The notes below the pieces were generated by a model. It was not told where the DNA came from and ran no database searches. It saw only the letters and a list, made by a program, of their open reading frames with translations. Positions 1 through 8,493 of a stretch of 64,000 bases of DNA are shown in pieces. The number at the start of each line of letters is the position of its first letter. Positions within the stretch are counted from its first letter, which is position 1. This DNA is from Arsenophonus sp052174455. Its GTDB lineage: Bacteria; Pseudomonadota; Gammaproteobacteria; Enterobacterales; Enterobacteriaceae. Both the position numbers and the translations under genes were made by a program. The stretch lies in the NCBI GenBank assembly GCA_052174455.1, contig JBQMRP010000012.1:70024-134023 (forward strand), given 5' to 3'.

Positions 1-1934
1 AGTTGTTTTCGAATATCAAAGTTACGGCTTTCAATCTTATGTTGTGCATTAACGATTGCTTTCGTTACCCAAGGATGCTCAATCGCTTCACCAGGTTTCA
101 TCCCTAATTTACGCATCATTCCAGCTATTCGATCGGAGGCAAAAATACGCATCAAAGAATCTTCCATTGAGAGATAAAAACGAGATGAACCTGGATCCCC
201 TTGGCGTCCAGAACGCCCACGTAATTGGTTATCAATACGACGAGATTCATGGCGTTCTGTACCAATGATATGCAAACCAGCAGCAGCAATTACTGCTTCA
301 TGACGATTTTGCCAAGCTGTCTTGATTTGATCAATCTGCTCCTGACTAGCGTTCTCTAGTTTATTGATTTCTGCTTGCCAACTACCTCCTAATACAATAT
401 CTGTACCTCGCCCGGCCATATTAGTTGCAATAGTTACCGAACCTGCCTGCCCAGCTTCAGCAATAATATCTGCTTCCATCGCATGAAACTTAGCATTTAA
501 AACATTATGCGTAATTTTAGCTTTAGTTAGCTCTTGAGAAATTAGTTCTGATTTTTCAATTGAAATAGTACCTACTAATACAGGTTGACCTCTGCTAGTA
601 CATTTACGAATATCATCGATAATAGCAGCAAATTTGTCTGTTTCAGTCATATAAACTAAATCAGGTAAATCATTACGGATCATGGGACGATTAGTTGGAA
701 TAGAAATTGTGTTCAATTTATAAATTGATCTAAATTCAAAAGCTTCTGTATCAGCAGTACCAGTCATACCAGCGAGTTTTTCGTATAGCCGAAAATAATT
801 TTGGAAGGTAATCGATGCTAATGTTTGATTCTCATTTTGAATTTCAACACCTTCTTTTGCCTCAACAGCTTGATGCAATCCATCTGACCAACGACGTCCT
901 TTCATTGTACGTCCAGTATGTTCATCAACAATAATAATCTGACCATTTTTGATAAGATAATCTACATCACGACTAAAAAGGGCATGAGCACGTAGAGCAG
1001 CCATAACATGATGCATAAGCATAATATTAGTTGGAGAATATAGCGATTCTCCCTCTTTCATTAAATGTGCTTTTGCTAATAATTGTTCAATTAATTCTAA
1101 TCCACGTTCTGTCAACGTAACTTGACGTGATTTTTCATCAACAGAAAAATGACCTTCACCTTGAAAAATATCTGAATCTTCTTTTTCTTGCCGCCTAAGA
1201 TTAGGAATTAGTTTATCCATTTTTTTGTATATATCTGAACTATCTTCTGCGGGTCCTGAAATAATCAATGGAGTACGAGCTTCATCAATTAAAATAGAAT
1301 CAACCTCATCGACTAATGCATAATGAAGTTTACGCTGCACACGCTCTTCTGGACTAAAAGCCATATTATCACGTAGATAATCAAAACCATATTCATTGTT
1401 AGTCCCATAAGTAATATCCGCGGCATAAGCTGCGCGCTTTAATGTCACTGGCATACCTGATAAATTAATACCTACTGTCATACCAAGAAATTCAAACAGT
1501 ACTCGATTATTTTCTGCATCACGTTTAGCTAAATAGTCGTTTACGGTAACAATATGGACACCCTTACCAGTTAAAGCATTTAAATATGCAGGTAATGTAG
1601 ATGTTAATGTCTTTCCTTCACCAGTACGCATCTCTGCTATACAGCGCTCATTAAGTACCATTCCACCTATCAACTGAACATTAAAATGCCGCATATTAAA
1701 AACCCGTTTACTGGCTTCACGAACAGTTGCAAACGCCTCAATGATTAAATGATCTAGTGTTTCACCGGATTTAAGACGCTGCCGAAATTCATCAGTTTTA
1801 GCTTTAAGTTCTTGGTCAGAAAATTTTTCAAATTTAGGCTCTAATTGATTGATAATATCAACAACTTTACTTAAACGATGTAAAGTATGATCATTACTAG
1901 TACCAAAAATTTTTTTTAGTAACTTAGTTAACAT
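1..1934 (-). CDS. secA: SecA preprotein translocase ATPase (N-terminal part, runs off left edge)
   Basis: SecA is the cytosolic motor ATPase that drives unfolded preproteins through SecYEG. The frame begins at an ATG (1934) encoding MLTKLLKKIFGTSND and stays open to base 1, so about 644 residues are present and the C-terminal third lies outside the window. Visible motifs are Walker A (MRTGEGKT, near 1,625), the VNDYLAKRD segment near 1,545, and the Walker B/DEAD-type stretch DEVDSILIDEARTP (1,265-1,310). The last residues seen (ESRNFDIRKQL) match the E. coli protein closely. The region just upstream, where secM would lie, is decayed (see 2,062-2,500), so SecM-dependent translational control of secA is probably lost. 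The family call is very secure; whether the missing third is intact cannot be seen. Confidence 0.97.
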   Translation of the reverse strand, partial: MLTKLLKKIFGTSNDHTLHRLSKVVDIINQLEPKFEKFSDQELKAKTDEFRQRLKSGETLDHLIIEAFATVREASKRVFNMRHFNVQLIGGMVLNERCIAEMRTGEGKTLTSTLPAYLNALTGKGVHIVTVNDYLAKRDAENNRVLFEFLGMTVGINLSGMPVTLKRAAYAADITYGTNNEYGFDYLRDNMAFSPEERVQRKLHYALVDEVDSILIDEARTPLIISGPAEDSSDIYKKMDKLIPNLRRQEKEDSDIFQGEGHFSVDEKSRQVTLTERGLELIEQLLAKAHLMKEGESLYSPTNIMLMHHVMAALRAHALFSRDVDYLIKNGQIIIVDEHTGRTMKGRRWSDGLHQAVEAKEGVEIQNENQTLASITFQNYFRLYEKLAGMTGTADTEAFEFRSIYKLNTISIPTNRPMIRNDLPDLVYMTETDKFAAIIDDIRKCTSRGQPVLVGTISIEKSELISQELTKAKITHNVLNAKFHAMEADIIAEAGQAGSVTIATNMAGRGTDIVLGGSWQAEINKLENASQEQIDQIKTAWQNRHEAVIAAAGLHIIGTERHESRRIDNQLRGRSGRQGDPGSSRFYLSMEDSLMRIFASDRIAGMMRKLGMKPGEAIEHPWVTKAIVNAQHKIESRNFDIRKQ

Positions 1935-2061
1935 AAATATTTTTTCTCAATTAAGGCGGTATTTTTATTTAGAACCGCCTATATTATCTGTTTTCAACTA
2001 ATATAATTAATATATTCAGTTGAATAATAGTTGCTGCAAGAATTAATAAAAATCTATGAAA

Positions 2062-2500
2062 TTTCTGTTATGGCCCGACTCAAATATCTTGAACACAAGA
2101 AACCTATAGTGCAGTTTGGTAGGTAATATAGTAAGAAGATTCTGTTAATGAACAGATAAAATTATTTTCGTTAGAATAAAAACACTTAAATTAATCATAT
2201 AATAAAAAGTATCAAATATATTATAAATCGAGATTAGTTTGTTGTTTCTACTTAAATTAGTATCTAGCTATTTGGATCTCTCTCTTGGTCTAAAAAAAAG
2301 AAAAATCAGCGGACGGGGAATTTTTCATATTACGTAAACCATGTTTATTCCAATTATTTTCGCCACCAATTATAAAATACGAGATTTATTGATATCTATC
2401 AGATAATCTAACGCTAAATTTTGCCGGTAATGTGATAATAATTAGCTATTATGTGATATATTTCAGTCATTTTTGAAAAAAAAGTGTAAGTATACTACCT
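2062..2500 (-). pseudogene. secM: secM relic (secretion monitor), with fossil arrest peptide
   Basis: SecM is a secreted leader protein that stalls its own translation to expose the secA ribosome-binding site. No open frame remains, but translating the minus strand from 2,119 down to 2,071 gives QTAL*VSCVQDI*VGP. This aligns residue for residue with the E. coli arrest segment STPVWISQAQGIRAGP, keeping T, S, Q, I, G and P. The two stops sit where Trp and Arg codons are expected (TGG to TAG, CGA to TGA). Further upstream, near 2,330-2,370, NWNKHGLRNMKNSPS resembles YWHQHAIRTVIRHLS of SecM. It lies directly upstream of secA, as in enterics. The outer limits are approximate. The similarity is by eye and short, but position and alignment agree. 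Confidence 0.72.
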
Positions 2501-2614
2501 TAGTCATTACAATACCTAACAATAGGTGGTTGCGGCAAAAAATATTGTTTACTAAAATATCGCCAAAGAACCAATATTTATTGAATATCATACATTATAT
2601 GACTTGGAGTAAAA

Positions 2615-3112
2615 ATGCGCGATAGTTATCCACAATCTTTAAATTTCTTATTAAGAATAAGTAATTTTAATTCAAATATCTTACAATCTATTCAAGAGCG
2701 CACACAGGCATTAATTAAACTTAATAATACTGTCATCAGTCTACTTCCTATCGAGTTAAATGATTGGTGTCGAGTTGCCAATTATCGTCAACATATTCTT
2801 ATTCTAGAAGTTACAAATGCTAACCGAAAAGTACGACTAAACTATGAACTTCCTGTGCTACTCTCAACATTACGTAACACTATTTTACCATCTTTATCTT
2901 CAATTAAGATAAAGATTAATCCTTCATTATCATCTAAAAATTCAAAAAATTGCTTATTAATTCAGAAAATAGATATAAAACCATCAAAACAAATAATAAA
3001 CAAACTAAGCAAAGAGAGTGCAAAGACAATTCATAATCTAGCAAAAAGAAGTCCAAAAAAACTAAAGGATAAATTAGAGCGTCTAGCTGCATTAGCTGGA
3101 GAGAACACCTAA
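2615..3112 (+). CDS. DUF721 / DciA-like protein
   Basis: A 165-residue basic protein with an N-terminal DUF721-type domain (about residues 1-95), including LNDWCRVANYRQHILILEV followed by a conserved stretch around VRLNYELPVLLSTLR. The C-terminal 60 residues are Lys/Ser-rich and probably disordered. DUF721 includes DciA, the ancestral bacterial loader of replicative helicase. In many enterobacteria a short DUF721 gene sits between lpxC and secM on the opposite strand, exactly as here. The start is ATG with GGAG eight bases upstream. It is convergent with lpxC and divergent from secM/secA. Whether it acts in helicase loading here is inference: dnaC-type loading normally operates in this order of bacteria. 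Confidence 0.8.
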   Translation: MRDSYPQSLNFLLRISNFNSNILQSIQERTQALIKLNNTVISLLPIELNDWCRVANYRQHILILEVTNANRKVRLNYELPVLLSTLRNTILPSLSSIKIKINPSLSSKNSKNCLLIQKIDIKPSKQIINKLSKESAKTIHNLAKRSPKKLKDKLERLAALAGENT

Positions 3113-3227
3113 AATTCTAGCAATTAAAGATTAGTTTTTAGTAAAAATCATCGACGAAATATTATAAGAGAAAGATTAATCCACTAATCTAATATAACAT
3201 AGAGTATCTTGCTTAAGATAAGATATC

Positions 3228-4148
3228 TCAGATTATTATTGTTAAAGGTGTTTTAAATGCAACTGGCATTTCAGATTCATCTTCGAATGTGACCATATCC
3301 CAAGCAGATTCTGTCGCTAAAACAGCCTGTAATAATTTATTATTCAATCCATGACCTGCCTTATACGCGGTAAAGGCACCAATAATATTGTGACCACACA
3401 TAAATAAATCACCAATAGCATCTAGCGTTTTATGACGCACAAATTCATCTTCAAATCGCAAGCCGTTTTCATTTAAAACGCGATAATCATCAATAACAAT
3501 CGCACAATCAAAGCTACCGCCTAAACATAACCCTTTAGATTGCAAATATTCAATATCACGCATAAAACCAAACGTACGTGCACGGCTAATATCTCTAATA
3601 AAAGATTTTGCTGAAAAATCTAGTTTGTAACGTTGAGTGCTGCTATTAATAGCAGGATGATTAAAGTCGATAGTGAAATCTAAGGTAAATCCATTATAAG
3701 GCGCTAGTTCCGCCCATTTATCTCCATCTGTAACTCGAACACTTTTTTTAATACGAAGAAATTTTTTAGCACTATTTAACTCTTCAATGCCTGCATCTAA
3801 CAATAAAAATACAAAAGGGGCTGCACTTCCATCCATTATTGGAATTTCTGGTGCATCTATCTCAATAATAATATTATCAATTCCAAGACCTGCCAATGCA
3901 GCGTTCAAATGTTCTACAGTTGAAATACGTACATCATCTTCATTGACCAAGCAAGTACATAGCATGGTATCACGTACTGATTTTGCCTTAGCTGGGAAGT
4001 TAACTGGTGGATTTAAATCTGTACGGTAGTAGATGACACCGGTATTTGCCGGTGCTGGACGCAATGATAAAGTGACTTTTTTGCCAGTATGTAAACCGAC
4101 GCCTGTCGCTTGAACAATACATTTTAGTGTCCTTTGTTTGATCATCAT
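3228..4148 (-). CDS. lpxC: UDP-3-O-acyl-N-acetylglucosamine deacetylase
   Basis: LpxC is the zinc enzyme that removes the N-acetyl group of UDP-3-O-acyl-GlcNAc, the committed step of lipid A synthesis in the cytosol. The protein is 306 residues, the usual length. The zinc-binding elements are visible: STVEHLNAALAGLGID (first His) and RHKTLDAIGDLFMCGH (second His and Asp), plus the catalytic His in KAGHGLNNKLL. The start is ATG at 4148, giving MMIKQRTLK as in enteric homologues. It is the last gene of the minus-strand dcw run, 95 bases after ftsZ. With waaA in the same window it implies that a Kdo-lipid A outer membrane is kept. Confidence 0.97.
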   Translation of the reverse strand: MMIKQRTLKCIVQATGVGLHTGKKVTLSLRPAPANTGVIYYRTDLNPPVNFPAKAKSVRDTMLCTCLVNEDDVRISTVEHLNAALAGLGIDNIIIEIDAPEIPIMDGSAAPFVFLLLDAGIEELNSAKKFLRIKKSVRVTDGDKWAELAPYNGFTLDFTIDFNHPAINSSTQRYKLDFSAKSFIRDISRARTFGFMRDIEYLQSKGLCLGGSFDCAIVIDDYRVLNENGLRFEDEFVRHKTLDAIGDLFMCGHNIIGAFTAYKAGHGLNNKLLQAVLATESAWDMVTFEDESEMPVAFKTPLTIII

Positions 4149-4243
4149 TTTCTCTCACATCGTTAACTATCTTGCTCAATCCTCCCTCCAAGAGCAGTAA
4201 GATACTTTAGCACAAAAAGAAGAGAAACCCCATAAGTTATTAA

Positions 4244-5410
4244 CTAATCAGCCTGTTTTCTTAAAAAAGCAGGAATATCAAGATAGTCCGGCTCCTTATT
4301 TAATTGTATATTTTGTTTATTTATCACTTTATCAGCAGATTTTTCCTCTGCTAACGGCGTAATAGCTGGTATTAAGCCTTGCATCTGCTGATAGCAGTGC
4401 TCTAGCGATGATTTTTGGGGTGCTTTGTTAGTAATCAACGTAATTTCTGGCCGCTTATTCATACCAATTCCTGTAGCAACCACAGTCACCCGCAAATCGT
4501 CATTCATTTCAGGATCTAGTGAAGTACCAATAACAACCGTTGCGTTATCCGATGCAAATGCACGAATGGTATTACCTACTGTTTCAAATTCATCAAGCCG
4601 TAAATCAAAACCTGCGGTAATATTAACTAATACACCACGAGCGCCAGATAAATCAATATCTTCCAATAATGGGCTAGAAATTGCCATTTCTGCCGCTTCT
4701 TCAGCTCGATCTTCACCTTGTGCTACGCCTGATCCCATCATAGCATAACCCATTTCAGACATGACGGTACGAACATCAGCAAAATCCACATTCATTAAAC
4801 CAGGACGAGTAATGAGCTCAGCAATGCCTTGTACTGCGCCTTTTAGTACATCATTTGCGGCACCGAATGCATCTAGCAAAGAAATACCGCGCCCAAGCAC
4901 TTTTAATAATTTATCATTCGGAATAGTAATTAAAGAATCAACATCCTTAGACAGTTCTGAAATCCCTGTTTCAGCAAATGCCATCCGTTTTTTACCTTCA
5001 AAATTGAAAGGTTTGGTTACAACTGCTACCGTCAGTATACCAAGCTCTTTAGCAACTTCAGCTACAACAGGGGCTGCACCGGTGCCCGTACCACCACCCA
5101 TACCAGCAGCAATAAAGACCATATCTGCCCCATCAACCGCATTATGCAAGGCTTCACGATCTTCTTCAGCGGCATCACGACCAACTTCAGGATTCGCTCC
5201 TGCTCCCAAACCTTTTGTAATACTATTGCCAATCTGAATAGTTTGTCCTACTGCTGTTTTACGTAATGCCTGGGCATCCGTATTAACAGCAAAGAATTCA
5301 ACACCTTCAATGCGTTCACGCACCATGTGTTCAACGGCATTTCCACCGCCACCACCAACGCCGATGACCTTAATCACTGCGTCATTGGTTAATTCCATTG
5401 GTTCAAACAT
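4244..5410 (-). CDS. ftsZ: Cell division GTPase FtsZ
   Basis: The tubulin-like GTPase that polymerises into the Z-ring at mid-cell. The 388-residue frame keeps the N-terminal nucleotide-binding domain with GVGGGGGNAVEH and the tubulin signature GGGTGTGAAP (about residues 105-114), the T7 loop region (NVDFADVRTVM) and a variable linker. The C-terminal conserved peptide PDYLDIPAFLRKQAD, which binds FtsA, ZipA and ZapD, is intact. It is 5' flanked by ftsA with 55 bases between. ZapD, one partner of that tail, is a pseudogene elsewhere in this window (57,728-58,431). Confidence 0.98.
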   Translation of the reverse strand: MFEPMELTNDAVIKVIGVGGGGGNAVEHMVRERIEGVEFFAVNTDAQALRKTAVGQTIQIGNSITKGLGAGANPEVGRDAAEEDREALHNAVDGADMVFIAAGMGGGTGTGAAPVVAEVAKELGILTVAVVTKPFNFEGKKRMAFAETGISELSKDVDSLITIPNDKLLKVLGRGISLLDAFGAANDVLKGAVQGIAELITRPGLMNVDFADVRTVMSEMGYAMMGSGVAQGEDRAEEAAEMAISSPLLEDIDLSGARGVLVNITAGFDLRLDEFETVGNTIRAFASDNATVVIGTSLDPEMNDDLRVTVVATGIGMNKRPEITLITNKAPQKSSLEHCYQQMQGLIPAITPLAEEKSADKVINKQNIQLNKEPDYLDIPAFLRKQAD

Positions 5411-5465
5411 AATCTCTCTCCGTTTTGTGCCTTATATAGAAGCGAAAGATTTGCTTCTTACAAAA

Positions 5466-6725
5466 TTAAAATTCTTTTCTCAGCCAACTAGTGATTTTAT
5501 GAAACCAACTATTCACTGATGTACACTTATCTATTTCAGTTTCATTCCCAAGATGAATCTGTTTTCCATAATGCAGAAGCCCCACAGCTGTGGAATAATA
5601 AGGCTCCTGTGCATAGTCCGTTAACCCAATTATATTTAATGGTTTACCGATGCGTACTTGAGTATGAAATACTCTTTGGGCACATTCAACTAGACCATTA
5701 ATTTGAGCACCTCCGCCTGTTAGAACAATGCCCGCTGCCAGATGATATTTAATACTTTGCTGACGTAATTGTTCTTGCAATTTTAAAATCTCGTCATTTA
5801 CTAAGTTTAGCAACTCTGTATAACGTGGTTCAATAACTTCAGCTAATGTTTGGCGTTGTAAACTTCTTGGTGGTCGACCACCTACACTTGGTACTTCAAC
5901 ATTTTCGTCTTTACTAACAATAATACCTAATGCGCATCCATGGCGAACTTTTATTATTTCAGCATCGCTGGGTGGGGTACCAAATGCATAAGCAATATCA
6001 TTTGTTACAACATTACCAGCATAGGGTATAACCTTGGTATAGCGAAGTGCACCGCCAGTATAAACGGCTATATCCATGGTTCCACCACCAATATCGACGA
6101 CACATACCCCCAATTCACACTCATCTTCTGTTAAAACAGAATAACTTGACGCTAAACCGGAAAAAATTAATTGATCTACTTTTAAGCCACAGCATTCAAC
6201 TGCTTTAATAATATTTTTGGCCGTATCATTATGGCAAGTAATCAGATGTACCTTGGCTTGCATACGTACACCTGAAAGTCCTACTGGATTTTTAATTCCT
6301 TCTTGATAATCAATCGCATATTCTTGTGGAATAACATGTAAAATTCTATGTTCATCACGAACCCGAACAGATTTAGCTGTATGCACAACGCTATCTACAT
6401 CATCTTGAGTAACTTCATCCTCAGAAATAGGTACCATACCTATTTCATTCTGGCAACTAACATGCTTACCAGAAAGCGCCAGATAAACCGATGATATTTG
6501 GCAATCCGCCATCAATTCTGCTTGATCAATAGTTCGTTGCACGCATTTAATGACAGACTCTAAATCATTTACACCGCCTTTATCCATTCCTCGAGATAGA
6601 CAATTGCCAAGACCAATAATATTTACTACCCCATCAGGTAGGAGTTCGCCAACCAGCGCAGAAACCTTAGAAGTTCCAATTTCAAGACCAACTACTAATT
6701 TTCTGTCTGTAATTTTAATCATCAT
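5466..6725 (-). CDS. ftsA: Cell division protein FtsA
   Basis: An actin-like ATPase that anchors FtsZ filaments to the inner membrane and recruits later division proteins. The 419-residue protein has the actin-fold phosphate loops GLEIGTSKVSALVGE (residues about 14-28) and VDIGGGTMDIAVY, an adenosine loop (LTGGGAQINGL), and the C-terminal amphipathic membrane-targeting helix (NSWFHKITSWLRKEF). Start ATG 6725. It lies between the ddlB-ftsQ frame (46 bases upstream) and ftsZ, the standard dcw order. No damage seen. Confidence 0.97.
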   Translation of the reverse strand: MMIKITDRKLVVGLEIGTSKVSALVGELLPDGVVNIIGLGNCLSRGMDKGGVNDLESVIKCVQRTIDQAELMADCQISSVYLALSGKHVSCQNEIGMVPISEDEVTQDDVDSVVHTAKSVRVRDEHRILHVIPQEYAIDYQEGIKNPVGLSGVRMQAKVHLITCHNDTAKNIIKAVECCGLKVDQLIFSGLASSYSVLTEDECELGVCVVDIGGGTMDIAVYTGGALRYTKVIPYAGNVVTNDIAYAFGTPPSDAEIIKVRHGCALGIIVSKDENVEVPSVGGRPPRSLQRQTLAEVIEPRYTELLNLVNDEILKLQEQLRQQSIKYHLAAGIVLTGGGAQINGLVECAQRVFHTQVRIGKPLNIIGLTDYAQEPYYSTAVGLLHYGKQIHLGNETEIDKCTSVNSWFHKITSWLRKEF

Positions 6726-6771
6726 TATTTGCCTGTATCTATTCAGTCAACAGTCTCAAAACTATTTCAAT

Positions 6772-8493
6772 TCAGTGTGTAATAGGTTTGGCTAAAAGTG
6801 GTAACCAACCTACCGCAGCACCGCTACCATATCGCAAATCTATGTATCCAATACGTTTATCTGTCATTTGTTTTAATAGTGGATAAATCTCAACAAAACG
6901 ATTTAATCGTTCTTTAATATCCTGTTTACCTATATTTAATCGAATATCATTAGCTAAAATTAATTGCCATGCACGTCGTGTACTCATTGATACTGACTTA
7001 ATGCTAAAATTATGGGACGCTAACTGCTGTTGTATAGTACGATACATTTTTAATATTTCTTGCTGACTACCTTGTGGACCATATAACTTCAGAAAATTAC
7101 TTTTAACATTTAGTAATACTGGTAAGCTAAAAATAGTGCCTTCTTCATTAATAAAAAAAATATCATTCCATTTAGCATAAGGTTTATATTCCACTAAATG
7201 AATTTTTAGTTCATCTGGCCATTGTTTACGTACCATAACTTTCCTTATCCATGGCATAGTTTTTATTTGATTTTGGATCGCATTTATGTTTATAGTCATA
7301 AAGGTACCCGGCACACCTAGTGTCAATACTGCTTTTCTAATATTATCGTCACGAGTATAATGGCGTTCTCCAGTGATAACTAGTTTAGATATAGGAAATC
7401 GATTAACATTTTTCATCCAATTTAACACCATCCATACACTCCATATAATGGTACCCAATACTATTAAAAAGAAGATAATACCTCCCAAATAAGAACCATT
7501 ACTTTGGCCTACATTATTTTGACGCTCTTTAGTTTTTTTATTATGAATATTCAGTGATGCCTGCGGCATATTACACTCCGCCAATTCCAAAATCTTTTTA
7601 ACTAACTGTGAAAAACTCATTCCTGCTTGTTTTGCAGCCATAGGTACCAAACTATGATCAGTCATGCCAGGTGAGGTATTGATTTCTAATAAATAAAAAA
7701 TACCATTATGATCTCTCATGAGATCAACGCGTCCCCAACCAGTACAACCAACCGCCTTATAAGCCGCTAGCGCTAATTTATTCAATTGTTCTTCTTCTTT
7801 AGTTTTCAATCCACTAGGACAGAAATATTGTGTTTTATTAGAAACATATTTAGCATCATAATCAAAAAAAACACTTCCCGGTTGAATACGAATTGATGGC
7901 AGAACCTGTTCTCCTATAATTGCCACAGTATATTCAGGTCCATTTAGCCATTTCTCAATCAGCGCATCTTTGTCATAATGAAAAGCAAATTCGAGAGCTG
8001 TTCTTAATTCGGTCAAACTTATTACTTTTTTCATACCAAGACTTGAACCTTCAAGACTTGGTTTAACAATAAGCGGTAATTTCAAATGAGAAACGAACTT
8101 AAAAAGCATTTCATCTGACATCATTGCTAGCTGTTGTTTATTTAGGGCTATATAGGATGAAACCGGCAAACCTATCCCCGCCCATAACTGTTTTGTACGT
8201 AATTTATCCATTGAAAGTGATGAAGCTAAAACACCACTACCGGTATAGGGTAAACCTAAAAATTCTAAAACACCTTGCACCGTACCATCTTCACCACCAC
8301 GTCCATGTAAAGCAATAAAAACTCTATTATAACCAGCTTCTTTTAATTTAATAACAGCAAAATATTTAATATCAACTGGATAAGCATCTATTCCAGCGTC
8401 ACATAAGGCATTTACTACCGCCTCACCAGATTGCAGTGACACTTCTCTTTCAGCCGAATTTCCGCCTAAAAGTACAGCAACTTTATCAGCCAT
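6772..8493 (-). CDS. ddlB-ftsQ: D-alanine-D-alanine ligase fused in frame to FtsQ
   Basis: One uninterrupted 573-codon frame holds two normally separate dcw genes. Residues 1-306 are a complete DdlB (ATP-grasp ligase making D-Ala-D-Ala), with GGNSAEREVSLQSG, ALHGRGGEDGTVQG and the Mg/ATP site EINTSPGMTDHSLVP, ending ILELAE at the usual DdlB end. Codon 307 is TGT and 308 AAT where a stop is expected. The usual FtsQ start (MPQASLN, ATG at 7569) follows. The rest is a complete FtsQ: one membrane segment (about residues 336-358), POTRA domain (KLVITGERHYTRD...) and beta domain to IGYIDLRYGSGAAVGW. The cytosolic N-terminus of FtsQ makes a fusion topologically possible. Either a true fusion protein, independent initiation at 7569, or a sequencing error is possible. 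Confidence 0.93.
   Translation of the reverse strand: MADKVAVLLGGNSAEREVSLQSGEAVVNALCDAGIDAYPVDIKYFAVIKLKEAGYNRVFIALHGRGGEDGTVQGVLEFLGLPYTGSGVLASSLSMDKLRTKQLWAGIGLPVSSYIALNKQQLAMMSDEMLFKFVSHLKLPLIVKPSLEGSSLGMKKVISLTELRTALEFAFHYDKDALIEKWLNGPEYTVAIIGEQVLPSIRIQPGSVFFDYDAKYVSNKTQYFCPSGLKTKEEEQLNKLALAAYKAVGCTGWGRVDLMRDHNGIFYLLEINTSPGMTDHSLVPMAAKQAGMSFSQLVKKILELAECNMPQASLNIHNKKTKERQNNVGQSNGSYLGGIIFFLIVLGTIIWSVWMVLNWMKNVNRFPISKLVITGERHYTRDDNIRKAVLTLGVPGTFMTININAIQNQIKTMPWIRKVMVRKQWPDELKIHLVEYKPYAKWNDIFFINEEGTIFSLPVLLNVKSNFLKLYGPQGSQQEILKMYRTIQQQLASHNFSIKSVSMSTRRAWQLILANDIRLNIGKQDIKERLNRFVEIYPLLKQMTDKRIGYIDLRYGSGAAVGWLPLLAKPITH

Noticed and set aside
4425..5237. Long plus-strand open frames opposite ftsZ
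   Set aside because: They are antisense shadows of a strongly conserved gene; composition is Ser/Pro/Ala-biased and shows no domain or ribosome site.
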